Notes under the pieces: model-generated | Database searches by the model: none | Seen by the model: only the letters and a program-made list of their open reading frames with translations | What the model was told of the DNA's origin: nothing | In this document: positions 57,325 to 64,000 of the stretch, one piece after another | Numbering within the stretch: the first letter of the stretch is position 1 | How the letters are laid out: each line of letters starts with the position of its first letter | From: Herbaspirillum rhizosphaerae | GTDB lineage: Bacteria; Pseudomonadota; Gammaproteobacteria; Burkholderiales; Burkholderiaceae_D | NCBI RefSeq assembly: GCF_001189965.1 | Contig: NZ_LFLU01000002.1 | Coordinates: 372,001-436,000 of the forward strand | Direction of reading: 5' to 3' | Length of the DNA: 64,000 bases | Translations under genes and position numbers: made by a program

Positions 57325-58089
57325 ATGACATTGCTGAAAAGACTGATCTCGACTCTCGTGCTGTTGCCTGCGCTGGCTTACGCCAACGAAGGCGGATATC
57401 CGCTGGATACGGCGCCGGACCGCACTACCGATGTGTCGGCCCTGCAAAATGGCGCCAAGCTGTTCGTCAACTATTGTTTGAATTGCCACTCGGCATCATC
57501 CATGCGTTACAACCGCCTGCGCGACATCGGTTTGTCGGAAGATCAAATCAAAAACAACCTGCTGTTCACCGGCGAAAAAGTCGGCGATCTGATGAAAAAC
57601 ACCATGCTGCCGCAAGATGCCAAGGCATGGTTCGGTGCGGTTCCGCCGGATTTGTCCGTGATCGCCCGCGCCAAAGCGTCTGAAGCCGGCAGCGGCCCGG
57701 ACTGGATCTACACCTATCTGCGTACTTACTACAAGGACGACAGCCGTCCGACCGGCTGGAATAACATGGTTTTCCCTAACGTCGGCATGCCGCACGTGTT
57801 GTGGGAATTGCAAGGAATTCGCGCGCCAAAGTATGCTGAAGAGAAAGATTCGCACGAAGAAGGCAAGACCATTCACAAATTTGTGGGTTTTGAACAGTTG
57901 AAACCGGGCAAGATGACTGCTGTGGAATACGACAATGCGGTCGCTGATTTGGTCGGATACTTGCAATGGATGGGTGAACCCGCGCAAAATACGCGTAAGC
58001 GCCTCGGCGTCTGGGTTTTACTGTTCCTGGGTTGCTTCCTTGTGTTGGCATGGCGTCTGAACGCCTCCTTCTGGAAAGAAGTAAAGTAG
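57325..58089 (+). CDS. petC: Cytochrome c1
   Basis: A 254-aa periplasmic c-type cytochrome anchored by a C-terminal helix (about 228-248). Signal peptide to about ALAYA; heme binds at C51-L-N-C54-H55; the Met ligand segment follows later in the protein (FPNVGMPHVLW). Start ATG 57325 has CAGAGGAT upstream; an in-frame start at 57250 lies inside petB. Confidence 0.95.
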   Translation: MTLLKRLISTLVLLPALAYANEGGYPLDTAPDRTTDVSALQNGAKLFVNYCLNCHSASSMRYNRLRDIGLSEDQIKNNLLFTGEKVGDLMKNTMLPQDAKAWFGAVPPDLSVIARAKASEAGSGPDWIYTYLRTYYKDDSRPTGWNNMVFPNVGMPHVLWELQGIRAPKYAEEKDSHEEGKTIHKFVGFEQLKPGKMTAVEYDNAVADLVGYLQWMGEPAQNTRKRLGVWVLLFLGCFLVLAWRLNASFWKEVK

Positions 58090-58182
58090 AACCTGTTCAA
58101 AGTCTTTCGCAGCAAGGCTTGCGGCAGGTTCTGGCAGTGAAGTAAGTTTATTGTGTCCGCGCAGTCTGCGGACGTACGTATC

Positions 58183-58217
58183 GGGGTGAGACGTACAGCG
58201 TCTCGCCCCTTTGTTTC
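58183..58217 (+). terminator. Rho-independent terminator after petABC
   Basis: GGGGTGAGACG (58183-58193) pairs with CGTCTCGCCCC (58199-58209) with one wobble around TACAG, then TTTGTTT. A smaller GTCCGC/GCGGAC hairpin precedes it at 58155-58173. It lies only 16 bp before sspA, so sspA is reached by read-through or has a promoter in this gap. Confidence 0.8.
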
Positions 58218-58232
58218 TAAGGCACTACAAAA

Positions 58233-58844
58233 ATGATGGTTCTCTACTCGGGCACAACCTGCCCATTCTCGCAACGTTGCCGCCTCGTTCTGTTCGAAAA
58301 GGGCATGGACTTTGAAATCCGCGACGTTGACCTGTTCAACAAGCCAGAAGATATTTCGGTCATGAATCCCTACGGTCAGGTGCCTATCCTGGTCGAACGC
58401 GATCTGGTTCTGTACGAATCCAACATCATCAACGAATACATCGACGAACGCTTCCCGCATCCGCAACTGATGCCGGCAGATCCGCTGATGCGCGCGCGTG
58501 CACGCCTCATGCTGTTCAATTTCGAAAAGGAATTGTTCATCCACGTGCACACCCTGGAAAACGAAAAGACCAAGGCAGCAGAAAAAGCCCACGAAAAGGC
58601 CCGCGCAGAAATTCGCGATCGCCTGACCACGCTGGCGCCGCTGTTCCTGAAGAACAAGTACATGCTCGGCGACGAGTTCTCCATGCTCGACGTCGCGCTG
58701 GCGCCGTTGCTCTGGCGTCTCGACCACTACGGCATCGAACTGTCGAAGACGGCAGCGCCGCTGATGAAATACGCTGAGCGTATTTTCTCGCGTCCTGCCT
58801 ACATCGAAGCACTGACACCTTCCGAAAAGGTCATGCGTCGTTAA
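58233..58844 (+). CDS. sspA: Stringent starvation protein A (glutathione S-transferase fold)
   Basis: A 203-aa GST-fold protein binding RNA polymerase rather than acting as a transferase. The N-domain YSGTTCPFSQRCRLVLFEKGMDFEIRDVDLFNKPED and PYGQVPILVERDLVLYESNIINEYIDERFPHPQLMP are SspA signatures. It is followed by sspB, the usual pair, and preceded by petABC, an order common in beta- and gammaproteobacteria. Confidence 0.94.
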   Translation: MMVLYSGTTCPFSQRCRLVLFEKGMDFEIRDVDLFNKPEDISVMNPYGQVPILVERDLVLYESNIINEYIDERFPHPQLMPADPLMRARARLMLFNFEKELFIHVHTLENEKTKAAEKAHEKARAEIRDRLTTLAPLFLKNKYMLGDEFSMLDVALAPLLWRLDHYGIELSKTAAPLMKYAERIFSRPAYIEALTPSEKVMRR

Positions 58845-58985
58845 GCTTCGCGCTGCATTTTGTATTATCCTGTCTCGCCGGTTGATCCATTTCAATAGGA
58901 CAATCGGCGAACGCATTTATGATTGCAGCTTTCAGGATTGCCGCTTTATTGCGCAGCAGTCTGTTTTTCCGGATCGGTTTTTGTC

Positions 58986-59474
58986 ATGCCAGAAGTATCT
59001 ACCAAACCTTATCTCCTGCGCGCCATCTACGAATGGTGCACAGACAACGGCTATACGCCGCACATCGCGGTGGTGGTGGATGCGCGGACACGCGTGCCCA
59101 TGCAGTTCGTCAAGAACGGCGAGATCGTCCTCAACATCAGCTTCGAAGCCACCAGCGGCCTCAAGATGGACAACGACGTCATCGGCTTCAGCGCGCGCTT
59201 CGGCGGCGTCTCGCGCGACATCTCGGTCCCGGTCGAAAACGTCATCGCCATTTACGCCCGTGAGAACGGACAAGGCATGGCCTTCGAAGCGCCGGCCGTG
59301 CTCGCCGTCGGCGAACACGTCGACGATGAACCGCAAGCAGCACCGACGCAGACTTTGGGCCTTGCGTCCGTTCCCGCATCGGAAAAGGTCGAGTCCAGCA
59401 GTGAAGAAAACCACGATAATGAGCCGGAACCACCAAAAAAAGGTGGAAGGCCTGTACTAACCAGAATTAAATAG
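58986..59474 (+). CDS. sspB: ClpXP protease specificity-enhancing factor SspB
   Basis: A 162-aa adaptor that tethers ssrA-tagged proteins to ClpXP. The substrate-binding domain (1-110) has TKPYLLRAIYEWCTDNGYTPHIAV and a flexible acidic linker leads to the ClpX-docking tail GGRPVLTRIK at 153-162, matching the XB motif. The ATG at 58986 gives MPEVSTKPYL; the in-frame upstream start at 58923 has no support. Confidence 0.94.
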   Translation: MPEVSTKPYLLRAIYEWCTDNGYTPHIAVVVDARTRVPMQFVKNGEIVLNISFEATSGLKMDNDVIGFSARFGGVSRDISVPVENVIAIYARENGQGMAFEAPAVLAVGEHVDDEPQAAPTQTLGLASVPASEKVESSSEENHDNEPEPPKKGGRPVLTRIK

Positions 59475-59476
59475 GC

Positions 59477-59482
59477 TATAAT
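59477..59482 (+). promoter_or_regulatory. -10 box for tRNA-Thr
   Basis: A perfect TATAAT ends 15 bp before the tRNA. The -35 region would lie in the last codons of sspB and is not a good match. Confidence 0.5.
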
Positions 59483-59497
59483 CTCGTTCTCAGTTTT

Positions 59498-59573
59498 GCT
59501 GGCTTAGCTCATCTGGTAGAGCACCTGACTTGTAATCAGGGGGTGGCGGGTTCAAGTCCTGCAGCCAGCACCA
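59498..59573 (+). tRNA. tRNA-Thr (anticodon TGT)
   Basis: A 76-nt cloverleaf with encoded CCA. Acceptor GCTGGCT pairs with AGCCAGC, discriminator A; D arm AGCTCATCTGGTAGAGC; anticodon stem CTGAC...TCAG with loop TTGTAAT reading TGT; T arm GCGGGTTCAAGTCCTGC. It decodes ACA and other ACN codons. Confidence 0.97.
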
Positions 59574-59579
59574 GGTTTC

Positions 59580-59617
59580 AAAGAAAAAGGCTCACCGTTC
59601 GGTGGGCCTTTTTCTTT
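59580..59617 (+). terminator. Rho-independent terminator after tRNA-Thr
   Basis: AAAGAAAAAGGCTCACCG pairs with CGGTGGGCCTTTTTCTTT (one wobble), giving a very long stem followed by T. Confidence 0.9.
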
Positions 59618-59698
59618 TGCTCTGCGGTTTCCGCTGCCCTTGGATTCGGGATGCGATATCTTCATCCAAAGGCACAAACTTCTGGGCTATCAGCAAAT

Positions 59699-59726
59699 AA
59701 AAAAGCCGGCGAGAGCCGGCTTTTTG
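59699..59726. terminator. Bidirectional terminator downstream of the lipoprotein gene
   Basis: AAAAAAGCCGGC / GCCGGCTTTTT with a GAGA loop. It lies 66 bp past the minus-strand lipoprotein gene and backs up the tRNA terminator. Confidence 0.88.
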
Positions 59727-59791
59727 TTGGTTTGTCGCTACCGCATGGATACCTCGCTGCGCGTGCGCATAGCGCGCAACCCTTGCCGCGC

Positions 59792-60256
59792 TTACTTGCC
59801 CTCGGACTTGACCGCTCTGCCGGTATAACTGAGCTTGCGCAGTTCCGGCTCGGCCATGGACTCGTCCATCAGGATGAACGACACGCTCCCGGGCATGATG
59901 CCCATCAGGGCGATGTTTACTTCGGTCCGGATATATTTCACTTCGCCGGAGAACAGGCTGAAGTCCAGCGCCGTTGCGACTGAGGTGGATGCTTTGGCCT
60001 GGTAGGCGCCGGCCGGGCGGTCGACGAAGAAGAAGCCGCGTGCCCGCGACCGGCCTACGACCTGGTTGTTGAGCTGGATTTCCGGCTGGACGGGCGAGCC
60101 GAAGAAGGCCGAGGAGCGCAGGAAATAAATACGGCCATAACCAGGCTTGAGAGCCGGCATGGCGACCTCTATGTCGTTACCTGTCGGACCGGAGGCGCAA
60201 CCGGCCAGGACTGCAGCCAGCATCCCAAGGGCCAGCAACAGGCGAATCGTTTTCAT
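59792..60256 (-). CDS. DUF2846-like lipoprotein
   Basis: A 154-aa lipoprotein with lipobox VLAGC (C20). The mature part has GRIYFLRSSAFFGSPVQPEIQLNNQVVGRSRARGFFFVDRPAGAY, which fits DUF2846 domain proteins, and one hydrophobic segment near residues 118-132. ATG 60256 starts the signal peptide; the ORF extends further upstream but without sense. No function is known. A 240-bp gap (60257-60496) with no gene precedes it. Confidence 0.7.
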   Translation of the reverse strand: MKTIRLLLALGMLAAVLAGCASGPTGNDIEVAMPALKPGYGRIYFLRSSAFFGSPVQPEIQLNNQVVGRSRARGFFFVDRPAGAYQAKASTSVATALDFSLFSGEVKYIRTEVNIALMGIMPGSVSFILMDESMAEPELRKLSYTGRAVKSEGK

Positions 60257-60496
60257 CACGGTTTTCTTTCTTGTCGTCGCTTGATTGAATTGGCGGAGAG
60301 GCATGCGCCAGACATTGAACGCGCGTGGAGATCCCCCTCGCACGCATTTCAGTAGCCGGTCCTGGCCATGCCTCTTCCACATCCGTCCGTTCCCGGCCCC
60401 CAATTTCGGCCCCGCAAACGGACAACATGTAAATATTAGCAAACAAAGCTGACGGACAGTGGAAAGAGCGGTGAATCGTGCCCTGAGAGATACGTC

Positions 60497-60739
60497 CTAT
60501 ATCGAGGCCAGAGAAATCAGCGCTTGTTGTCTGGCGCTGTCGACGTCCCAGGCCGGAATCCATAACCTGGCGTAGGCCTCGGCATCAGGCCCGCATGGCG
60601 CGTCGTCACGCCGGGCATTCACAACGTCTGCCATGGCGGCGGCTACCTGTTGTGCAACGCGCGGTCCCAGCAAGGGATCCCGGAGCAGCGTCTCAAGCTG
60701 CTGCAGCAAGGCGATGGCCGGACTGACTGGCGAATTCAT
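60497..60739 (-). CDS. Hypothetical 80-aa protein
   Basis: A small soluble protein, helical and Ala/Gln-rich, with a repeated leucine pattern (SPAIALLQQLETLLRDPLLGPRVAQQVAAAMADVV) and an ending of ARLWIPAWDVDSARQQALISLASI. GGGAGA stands 6 nt before ATG 60739, which is good support for translation. I do not recognise the family. It lies downstream of acdS on the same strand with a 162-bp gap. Confidence 0.5.
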   Translation of the reverse strand: MNSPVSPAIALLQQLETLLRDPLLGPRVAQQVAAAMADVVNARRDDAPCGPDAEAYARLWIPAWDVDSARQQALISLASI

Positions 60740-60901
60740 GGCAGGTCTCCCAGGCACGCGAGTGCGGATATACCAGGCTTGAACGGACAAGGTCCATCGG
60801 GAAGGTTCCCGATGGACGACAGGTACTGCGCATTCACTGCAAACGGTCTACGCGCTGCACATGACGGCGGTGACGGCAGTGAAGGCGCGAGGGCGCGAAG
60901 A

Positions 60902-61918
60902 TCAGCCGTTGCGGAAGATGAAGCTGTAGGCATTGAGCGCAGGCGCGCCGCCCAGATGCGCGTACAGCACCTTGGAGCCTTCCGGAAATTCGCCGAGACG
61001 CACCTTCTCGATCATGCCGTGCATCGACTTGCCCTCGTACACCGGATCGGTCAGGATGCCTTCGGTGCGCGCACAAAGGCGAATCGCCTCCAGCGTGCCT
61101 TCGTTCGGCAAACCGTATTCCGGGCCGCCGAAGCGCGTGTCGAGCACCACGTCTTTTTCGGTGATGTCGTAATTCAGCTCCACCAGGCCGGCGGTATTCT
61201 TGGCGATGCGCAGGATCTGGTCGAAGGTCTGTTGCGGTTTGGCGGACGCATCGATGCCGATCACGCGGTCGGCGCGGCCGTCGGCGGCGAAGCCCACCAC
61301 CATGCCTGCCTGCGTGCTGCCGGTCACGGCGCAGGTGACGATGTAATCGAACTTGAAGCCGAGTTCCGCTTCCTGCTGGCGCACTTCTTCGGCAAAGGCG
61401 ACGAAGCCCAGCCCGCCCTTCGGATGTTCCGAGCAGCCGGCCGGAATCGGATACGGTTTGCCGCCGCTCCGGCGCACGCTCTCCATCGCTTCTTCCCAAC
61501 TCTTGCGAATCCCGATGTCGAAGCCGGCTGCATCCAGGCGCACGTCGGCGCCCATGATGCGCGACATTTCGATATTGCCGACGCGGTCGTACACGGCGTC
61601 GGAATAGTTCACCCAGTTCTCCTGCACCAGCACGCACTTCAGGCCGAGATGCGCTGCCACCGCCGCCACTTGGCGCGTCTGGTTCGACTGGATGCCGCCG
61701 ATCGACACCAGCGTGTCGTAGCCGCCTTCCAGCGCTTCGGGGATCAGATACTCCAGCTTGCGCGTCTTGTTGCCGCCGAAGGCCAGGCCGCTGTTGCAGT
61801 CTTCGCGCTTCATGTAGAGATCGACCTTGCCGCCGAGATGCGCGCTCAGGCGCTTGAGCGGTTGAATCGGCGTCGGGCCGAAGGTCAGCGGATAGCGGGG
61901 GAATTTTTTCAGATTCAT
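60902..61918 (-). CDS. acdS: 1-aminocyclopropane-1-carboxylate deaminase
   Basis: PLP enzyme of 338 aa that splits ACC, the plant ethylene precursor, into alpha-ketobutyrate and ammonia. K51 in [12 protein letters not shown] holds PLP. E295 (VYEGKSMHG) and L322 (YAHLGG), the residues used to tell true ACC deaminases from D-cysteine desulfhydrases, are both present at exactly those positions. ATG 61918 follows AGGAGCATCCCGC. The divergent acdR is the likely regulator. Confidence 0.95.
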   Translation of the reverse strand: MNLKKFPRYPLTFGPTPIQPLKRLSAHLGGKVDLYMKREDCNSGLAFGGNKTRKLEYLIPEALEGGYDTLVSIGGIQSNQTRQVAAVAAHLGLKCVLVQENWVNYSDAVYDRVGNIEMSRIMGADVRLDAAGFDIGIRKSWEEAMESVRRSGGKPYPIPAGCSEHPKGGLGFVAFAEEVRQQEAELGFKFDYIVTCAVTGSTQAGMVVGFAADGRADRVIGIDASAKPQQTFDQILRIAKNTAGLVELNYDITEKDVVLDTRFGGPEYGLPNEGTLEAIRLCARTEGILTDPVYEGKSMHGMIEKVRLGEFPEGSKVLYAHLGGAPALNAYSFIFRNG

Positions 61919-62132
61919 GCGGGATGCTCCTGGAGTGTGAAGGGATATCCACGCATCGGCACTGGCGAACAGGGACGGCATGGACTGCTCCTCCGATATC
62001 GGTGTGATGTGCGATGACGTGTTGTGTAGCGATGTGCGCTGGATTTCATTGTAGGAATGAATGCACGCATCAGGGTTGCGAACTTGCGCTACTATTTGAT
62101 GAGTAATACTTCAATAATCAATTTATGTTTAT

Positions 62133-62152
62133 TTTTATTTTGAAAAATAAAA
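62133..62152. promoter_or_regulatory. Perfect AT-only inverted repeat at the acdR start
   Basis: TTTTATTTT (62133-62141) and AAAATAAAA (62144-62152) are perfect inverted copies around GA, ending 1 bp before the acdR ATG. It replaces any Shine-Dalgarno sequence. It could be an operator for AcdR, since Lrp-type regulators favour AT-rich palindromes. The 235-bp gap 61919-62153 also carries both divergent promoters. Confidence 0.6.
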
Positions 62153-62153
62153 T

Positions 62154-62663
62154 ATGAAAGCAACAAAATTGCGTAGCAAGAGCGCCGAAACAGCATCCTT
62201 CAACGACACCCTCGATCGCACCGACCGTGCCATCCTCAAACTGCTGCAGCGCGACGCTTCGATTTCCAACGTGGCGCTGGCGGCCAAGGTCAATCTCAGC
62301 GCGCCGGCCTGCCTGCGCCGGGTGGAGCGTCTCAAGGAGATGGGATTGATCAAGGGCATCGTGGCGCTGCTCAATCCGCGTGCGCTGGATGCCGGCACGC
62401 TGGTGATGATCGGCGTGGTGCTGGATCGCTCCACGCCGGAGTCGTTCACCGCCTTTGAGAAAGCGGTGCAGAAAGTGTCAGGCTGTCTGGAATGCCACGT
62501 CGTCACCGGCGAGTTCGACTACTTCATGCTGGTGCGCACCAAGGACAACGACAGCTTCAACCGCCTGCATGCCGAGCAGCTGCTGTATCTGCCCGGCGTG
62601 CGCCAGGTGCGCACCTTTATGGTGATCAAGGAAGTGCTGTCGACCACGCAGCTGCATCTCTGA
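62154..62663 (+). CDS. acdR: Lrp/AsnC family regulator AcdR
   Basis: A 169-aa Lrp-family regulator: N-terminal helix-turn-helix (LDRTDRAILKLLQRDASISNVALAAKVNLSAPACLRRVERLKEMG) and a C-terminal RAM ligand domain (CHVVTGEFDYFMLVRTKDN). A divergent Lrp gene next to acdS is the AcdR arrangement that controls ACC deaminase in many proteobacteria. The ATG has no ribosome site, only the AT palindrome; no other start keeps the HTH. Confidence 0.9.
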   Translation: MKATKLRSKSAETASFNDTLDRTDRAILKLLQRDASISNVALAAKVNLSAPACLRRVERLKEMGLIKGIVALLNPRALDAGTLVMIGVVLDRSTPESFTAFEKAVQKVSGCLECHVVTGEFDYFMLVRTKDNDSFNRLHAEQLLYLPGVRQVRTFMVIKEVLSTTQLHL

Positions 62664-62681
62664 TGTTCATCTGTAGCGTGC

Positions 62682-63593
62682 TCAGATGTCCTTGTTCAGC
62701 TCGCCCAGCAGATAGTCGAGGAAAATTTCCACGATGCGTGGCAAGGTGCGGCCGGACAGCGTCTGCACCTCAACGTAGCGTCCGTCGAGCGCGCGGTCGC
62801 GAATCGGCACCATCGTGAACTCGCCCTTGGCGATGCGGTAGCGCACCGTCACCTCGCCGGTGATCGACAAGGCGTCGCCCTCCAGCAGATAGTTATGCAG
62901 CGTCTGGATGTAATTGCTGGTGAGGACAGGCTCGAACACCAGTTGCTGGCGGCTGCACGCCAGGTCGAACAATTGCCGCAGCGTCGTATCGGGATCGGGC
63001 AACGCCAGCGGGTAAGGGCGCAGCTGCGACAGCGTCACGCTCTTGAACTTGCTCAGCGGATGGCCGTTGCGCATCAGCAGCAGTACCGGCGCCGGTTGCT
63101 GGTGCACGATCTTGATGTCCGGCTCGGGCAGGCGGTTGAAAGTCACGCCGATGTCGGCATTGCCGTCGCGCACCTGGCGCGAGACCATGGTCGGCGGCCC
63201 CACATACACCTGAAACTGGATCGCCGGATACTTTTGCTGGAAGCTGCGGATCAGCCGCGGCATGAAGTCGATCCCGAATCCCTCCGACGCCGCTACCCGG
63301 ATGCGCCCGCTGCGCAAGCCCTTCAGCGCCAGCAGGTCGGCCACCACGCGATCCGCTTCCAGCGTCACCTTCTGCGCATGCGCGGCCAGCATTTCTCCGC
63401 CCGCGCTCAGCACCATGCCGCGCGGCCGGCGCTCGAACAGGACGGTGTCGAGCAATTCCTCCAGGCTGCTGATCTGGCGGCTGATCGCCGAGCTGGCGAC
63501 ATTCAGGCGCTGCGACGCTTCCGCGATCGAGCCGCAACGCACCACTTCGAGGAAATAGCGCAGCGCAGTGTCTTGCAGGTATTGAGATTTCAT
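62682..63593 (-). CDS. LysR family transcriptional regulator
   Basis: A 303-aa LysR regulator. N-terminal winged HTH: ALRYFLEVVRCGSIAEASQRLNVASSAISRQISSLEELLDTVLFERRPRGM; then a type 2 periplasmic-binding-like effector domain. Start ATG 63593 gives MKSQYLQDTALRYF. It is convergent with acdR (18 bp apart) and divergent from a peptide-type binding-protein gene at 63785, which is its most likely target. Effector unknown. Confidence 0.9.
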   Translation of the reverse strand: MKSQYLQDTALRYFLEVVRCGSIAEASQRLNVASSAISRQISSLEELLDTVLFERRPRGMVLSAGGEMLAAHAQKVTLEADRVVADLLALKGLRSGRIRVAASEGFGIDFMPRLIRSFQQKYPAIQFQVYVGPPTMVSRQVRDGNADIGVTFNRLPEPDIKIVHQQPAPVLLLMRNGHPLSKFKSVTLSQLRPYPLALPDPDTTLRQLFDLACSRQQLVFEPVLTSNYIQTLHNYLLEGDALSITGEVTVRYRIAKGEFTMVPIRDRALDGRYVEVQTLSGRTLPRIVEIFLDYLLGELNKDI

Positions 63594-63649
63594 GTCGGCC
63601 TTTGCAAACGCGATGCGGATGTCATCGCCACCTTTCACAAGTAAGCAAA

Positions 63650-63682
63650 AAGCCTGCCTTCTCATTTCGGCAACGCAGGCTT
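63650..63682 (-). other. Inverted repeat with T run in the LysR leader
   Basis: AAGCCTGC (63650-63657) and GCAGGCTT (63675-63682) are perfect inverted copies around 17 nt. On the minus strand the second arm runs into TTTTTGC, so it resembles a terminator or attenuator about 57 bp before the LysR start; as DNA it could instead be an operator in the divergent promoter. Confidence 0.45.
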
Positions 63683-63695
63683 AGGAATTCTCTAA

Positions 63696-63724
63696 TTGTT
63701 GCAGCGCCTCATTCAACCTAGTAT
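63696..63724 (+). promoter_or_regulatory. Candidate promoter of the binding-protein gene
   Basis: TTGTTG (63696-63701) and TAGTAT (63719-63724), spaced 17 bp, 60 bp before the ATG at 63785. Weak hexamers, as expected for an activator-dependent promoter. Confidence 0.3.
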
Positions 63725-63784
63725 CCAATTCATGTCGATTGCATGCCGTTGTTTTTTCAAACAATTCTGAATGGAAGGTCGGGA

Positions 63785-64000
63785 ATGAACGCGAAAAAGA
63801 ATGTGGTCAAGGGATCCGGAACTGCGTGGGTACGTCATACATTGCTGCTGGCGGGGGCTGCAGCGACGTTGTCGATGTCCGCATCGGCGCTGGCCGGCAA
63901 GGCCAACGACACGCTGGTCTACGCCTCCGACAGCGAGGTCGAAAACATCAGCCAGTATCACAACAACCTGCGCGAAGGCGTCATCCTGGCCCACCTGATC
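63785..64000 (+). CDS. ABC transporter substrate-binding protein (peptide/SBP_bac_5 type), 5' end only
   Basis: The first 72 codons of a gene cut by the window edge. MNAKKNVVKGSGTAW is followed by a hydrophobic signal and an ALA cleavage site near residue 37; then KANDTLVYASDSEVENISQYHNNLREGVILAHLI, which resembles the start of dipeptide or amide-substrate binding proteins. GGAAGGTCGGGA lies before the ATG. Ligand cannot be said. Probably first gene of a transporter operon controlled by the divergent LysR gene. Confidence 0.75.
   Translation, partial: MNAKKNVVKGSGTAWVRHTLLLAGAAATLSMSASALAGKANDTLVYASDSEVENISQYHNNLREGVILAHLI

Noticed and set aside
62096-62121. FNR/ANR-like half sites TTGAT and ATCAA upstream of acdR
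   Set aside because: The halves are 16 bp apart instead of 4, so they do not form a normal site.

Overview
The window reads as chromosomal DNA of a betaproteobacterium of the order Burkholderiales, most likely an Oxalobacteraceae member close to Herbaspirillum. Reasons: high GC with dense, uniformly biased coding; a cox cluster of the Burkholderiales type (DUF2244, coxB with a fused cytochrome c domain, coxA, a tiny assembly ORF, ctaG, DUF2970, coxC, DUF2909, SURF1, ctaA, ctaB, SCO); the order mla - ABC-2 - ibaG - murA - his - HIT - tat - petABC - sspAB; and an acdS/acdR pair typical of plant-associated members. The family is inferred from gene content and order, not from a database search. 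No insertion sequence, prophage, CRISPR array or rRNA operon was seen; this is core chromosome with a few accessory touches.

Layout. 0.2-4.2 kb: an ABC importer with two tandem paralogous substrate-binding proteins. 4.2-6.6 kb: trmL, a ComF protein and bioC. 6.7-16.5 kb: cytochrome c oxidase structural, copper-delivery and heme A genes. 16.6-20.6 kb (minus): ftsY-ftsE-ftsX-rpoH, with a CIRCE operator over the likely rpoH promoter and a sigma-E-like promoter upstream. 20.7-25.8 kb: two M16 peptidase paralogues flanking an orphan ParA, then rsmD, coaD and a ferredoxin. 25.9-32.8 kb: cysteine dioxygenase coupled to a four-domain rhodanese, an EamA exporter, a GGDEF protein, a methyltransferase and an MFS exporter. 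32.9-40.5 kb: ychF, then mlaFEDACB, an ABC-2 exporter and ibaG. 40.5-49.5 kb: murA followed by hisG-hisD-[DNA methyltransferase]-hisC-hisB-hisH-hisA-hisF-hisI-hisE. 49.5-54.5 kb: HIT protein, tatABC, DUF2461, a DegS-type protease, a NIF3-like protein. 54.5-59.6 kb: mscL, petABC, sspA, sspB, tRNA-Thr(TGT). 59.7-64 kb: small lipoprotein, hypothetical, acdS and divergent acdR, a LysR regulator and the start of a peptide-type binding protein cut by the window end.

How it fits together. petABC and the cox cluster form the terminal aerobic chain, with ctaA/ctaB, SURF1, CtaG and two SCO-type proteins maturing the oxidase. mla, tat, ftsEX/ftsY, mscL and the DegS-type protease concern the envelope. 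The most interesting points are the layered control region of rpoH, the orphan DNA methyltransferase overlapping hisC inside the his operon, oppositely charged tails on HisA and HisI, and a perfect AT-only inverted repeat sitting where the acdR ribosome binding site should be.
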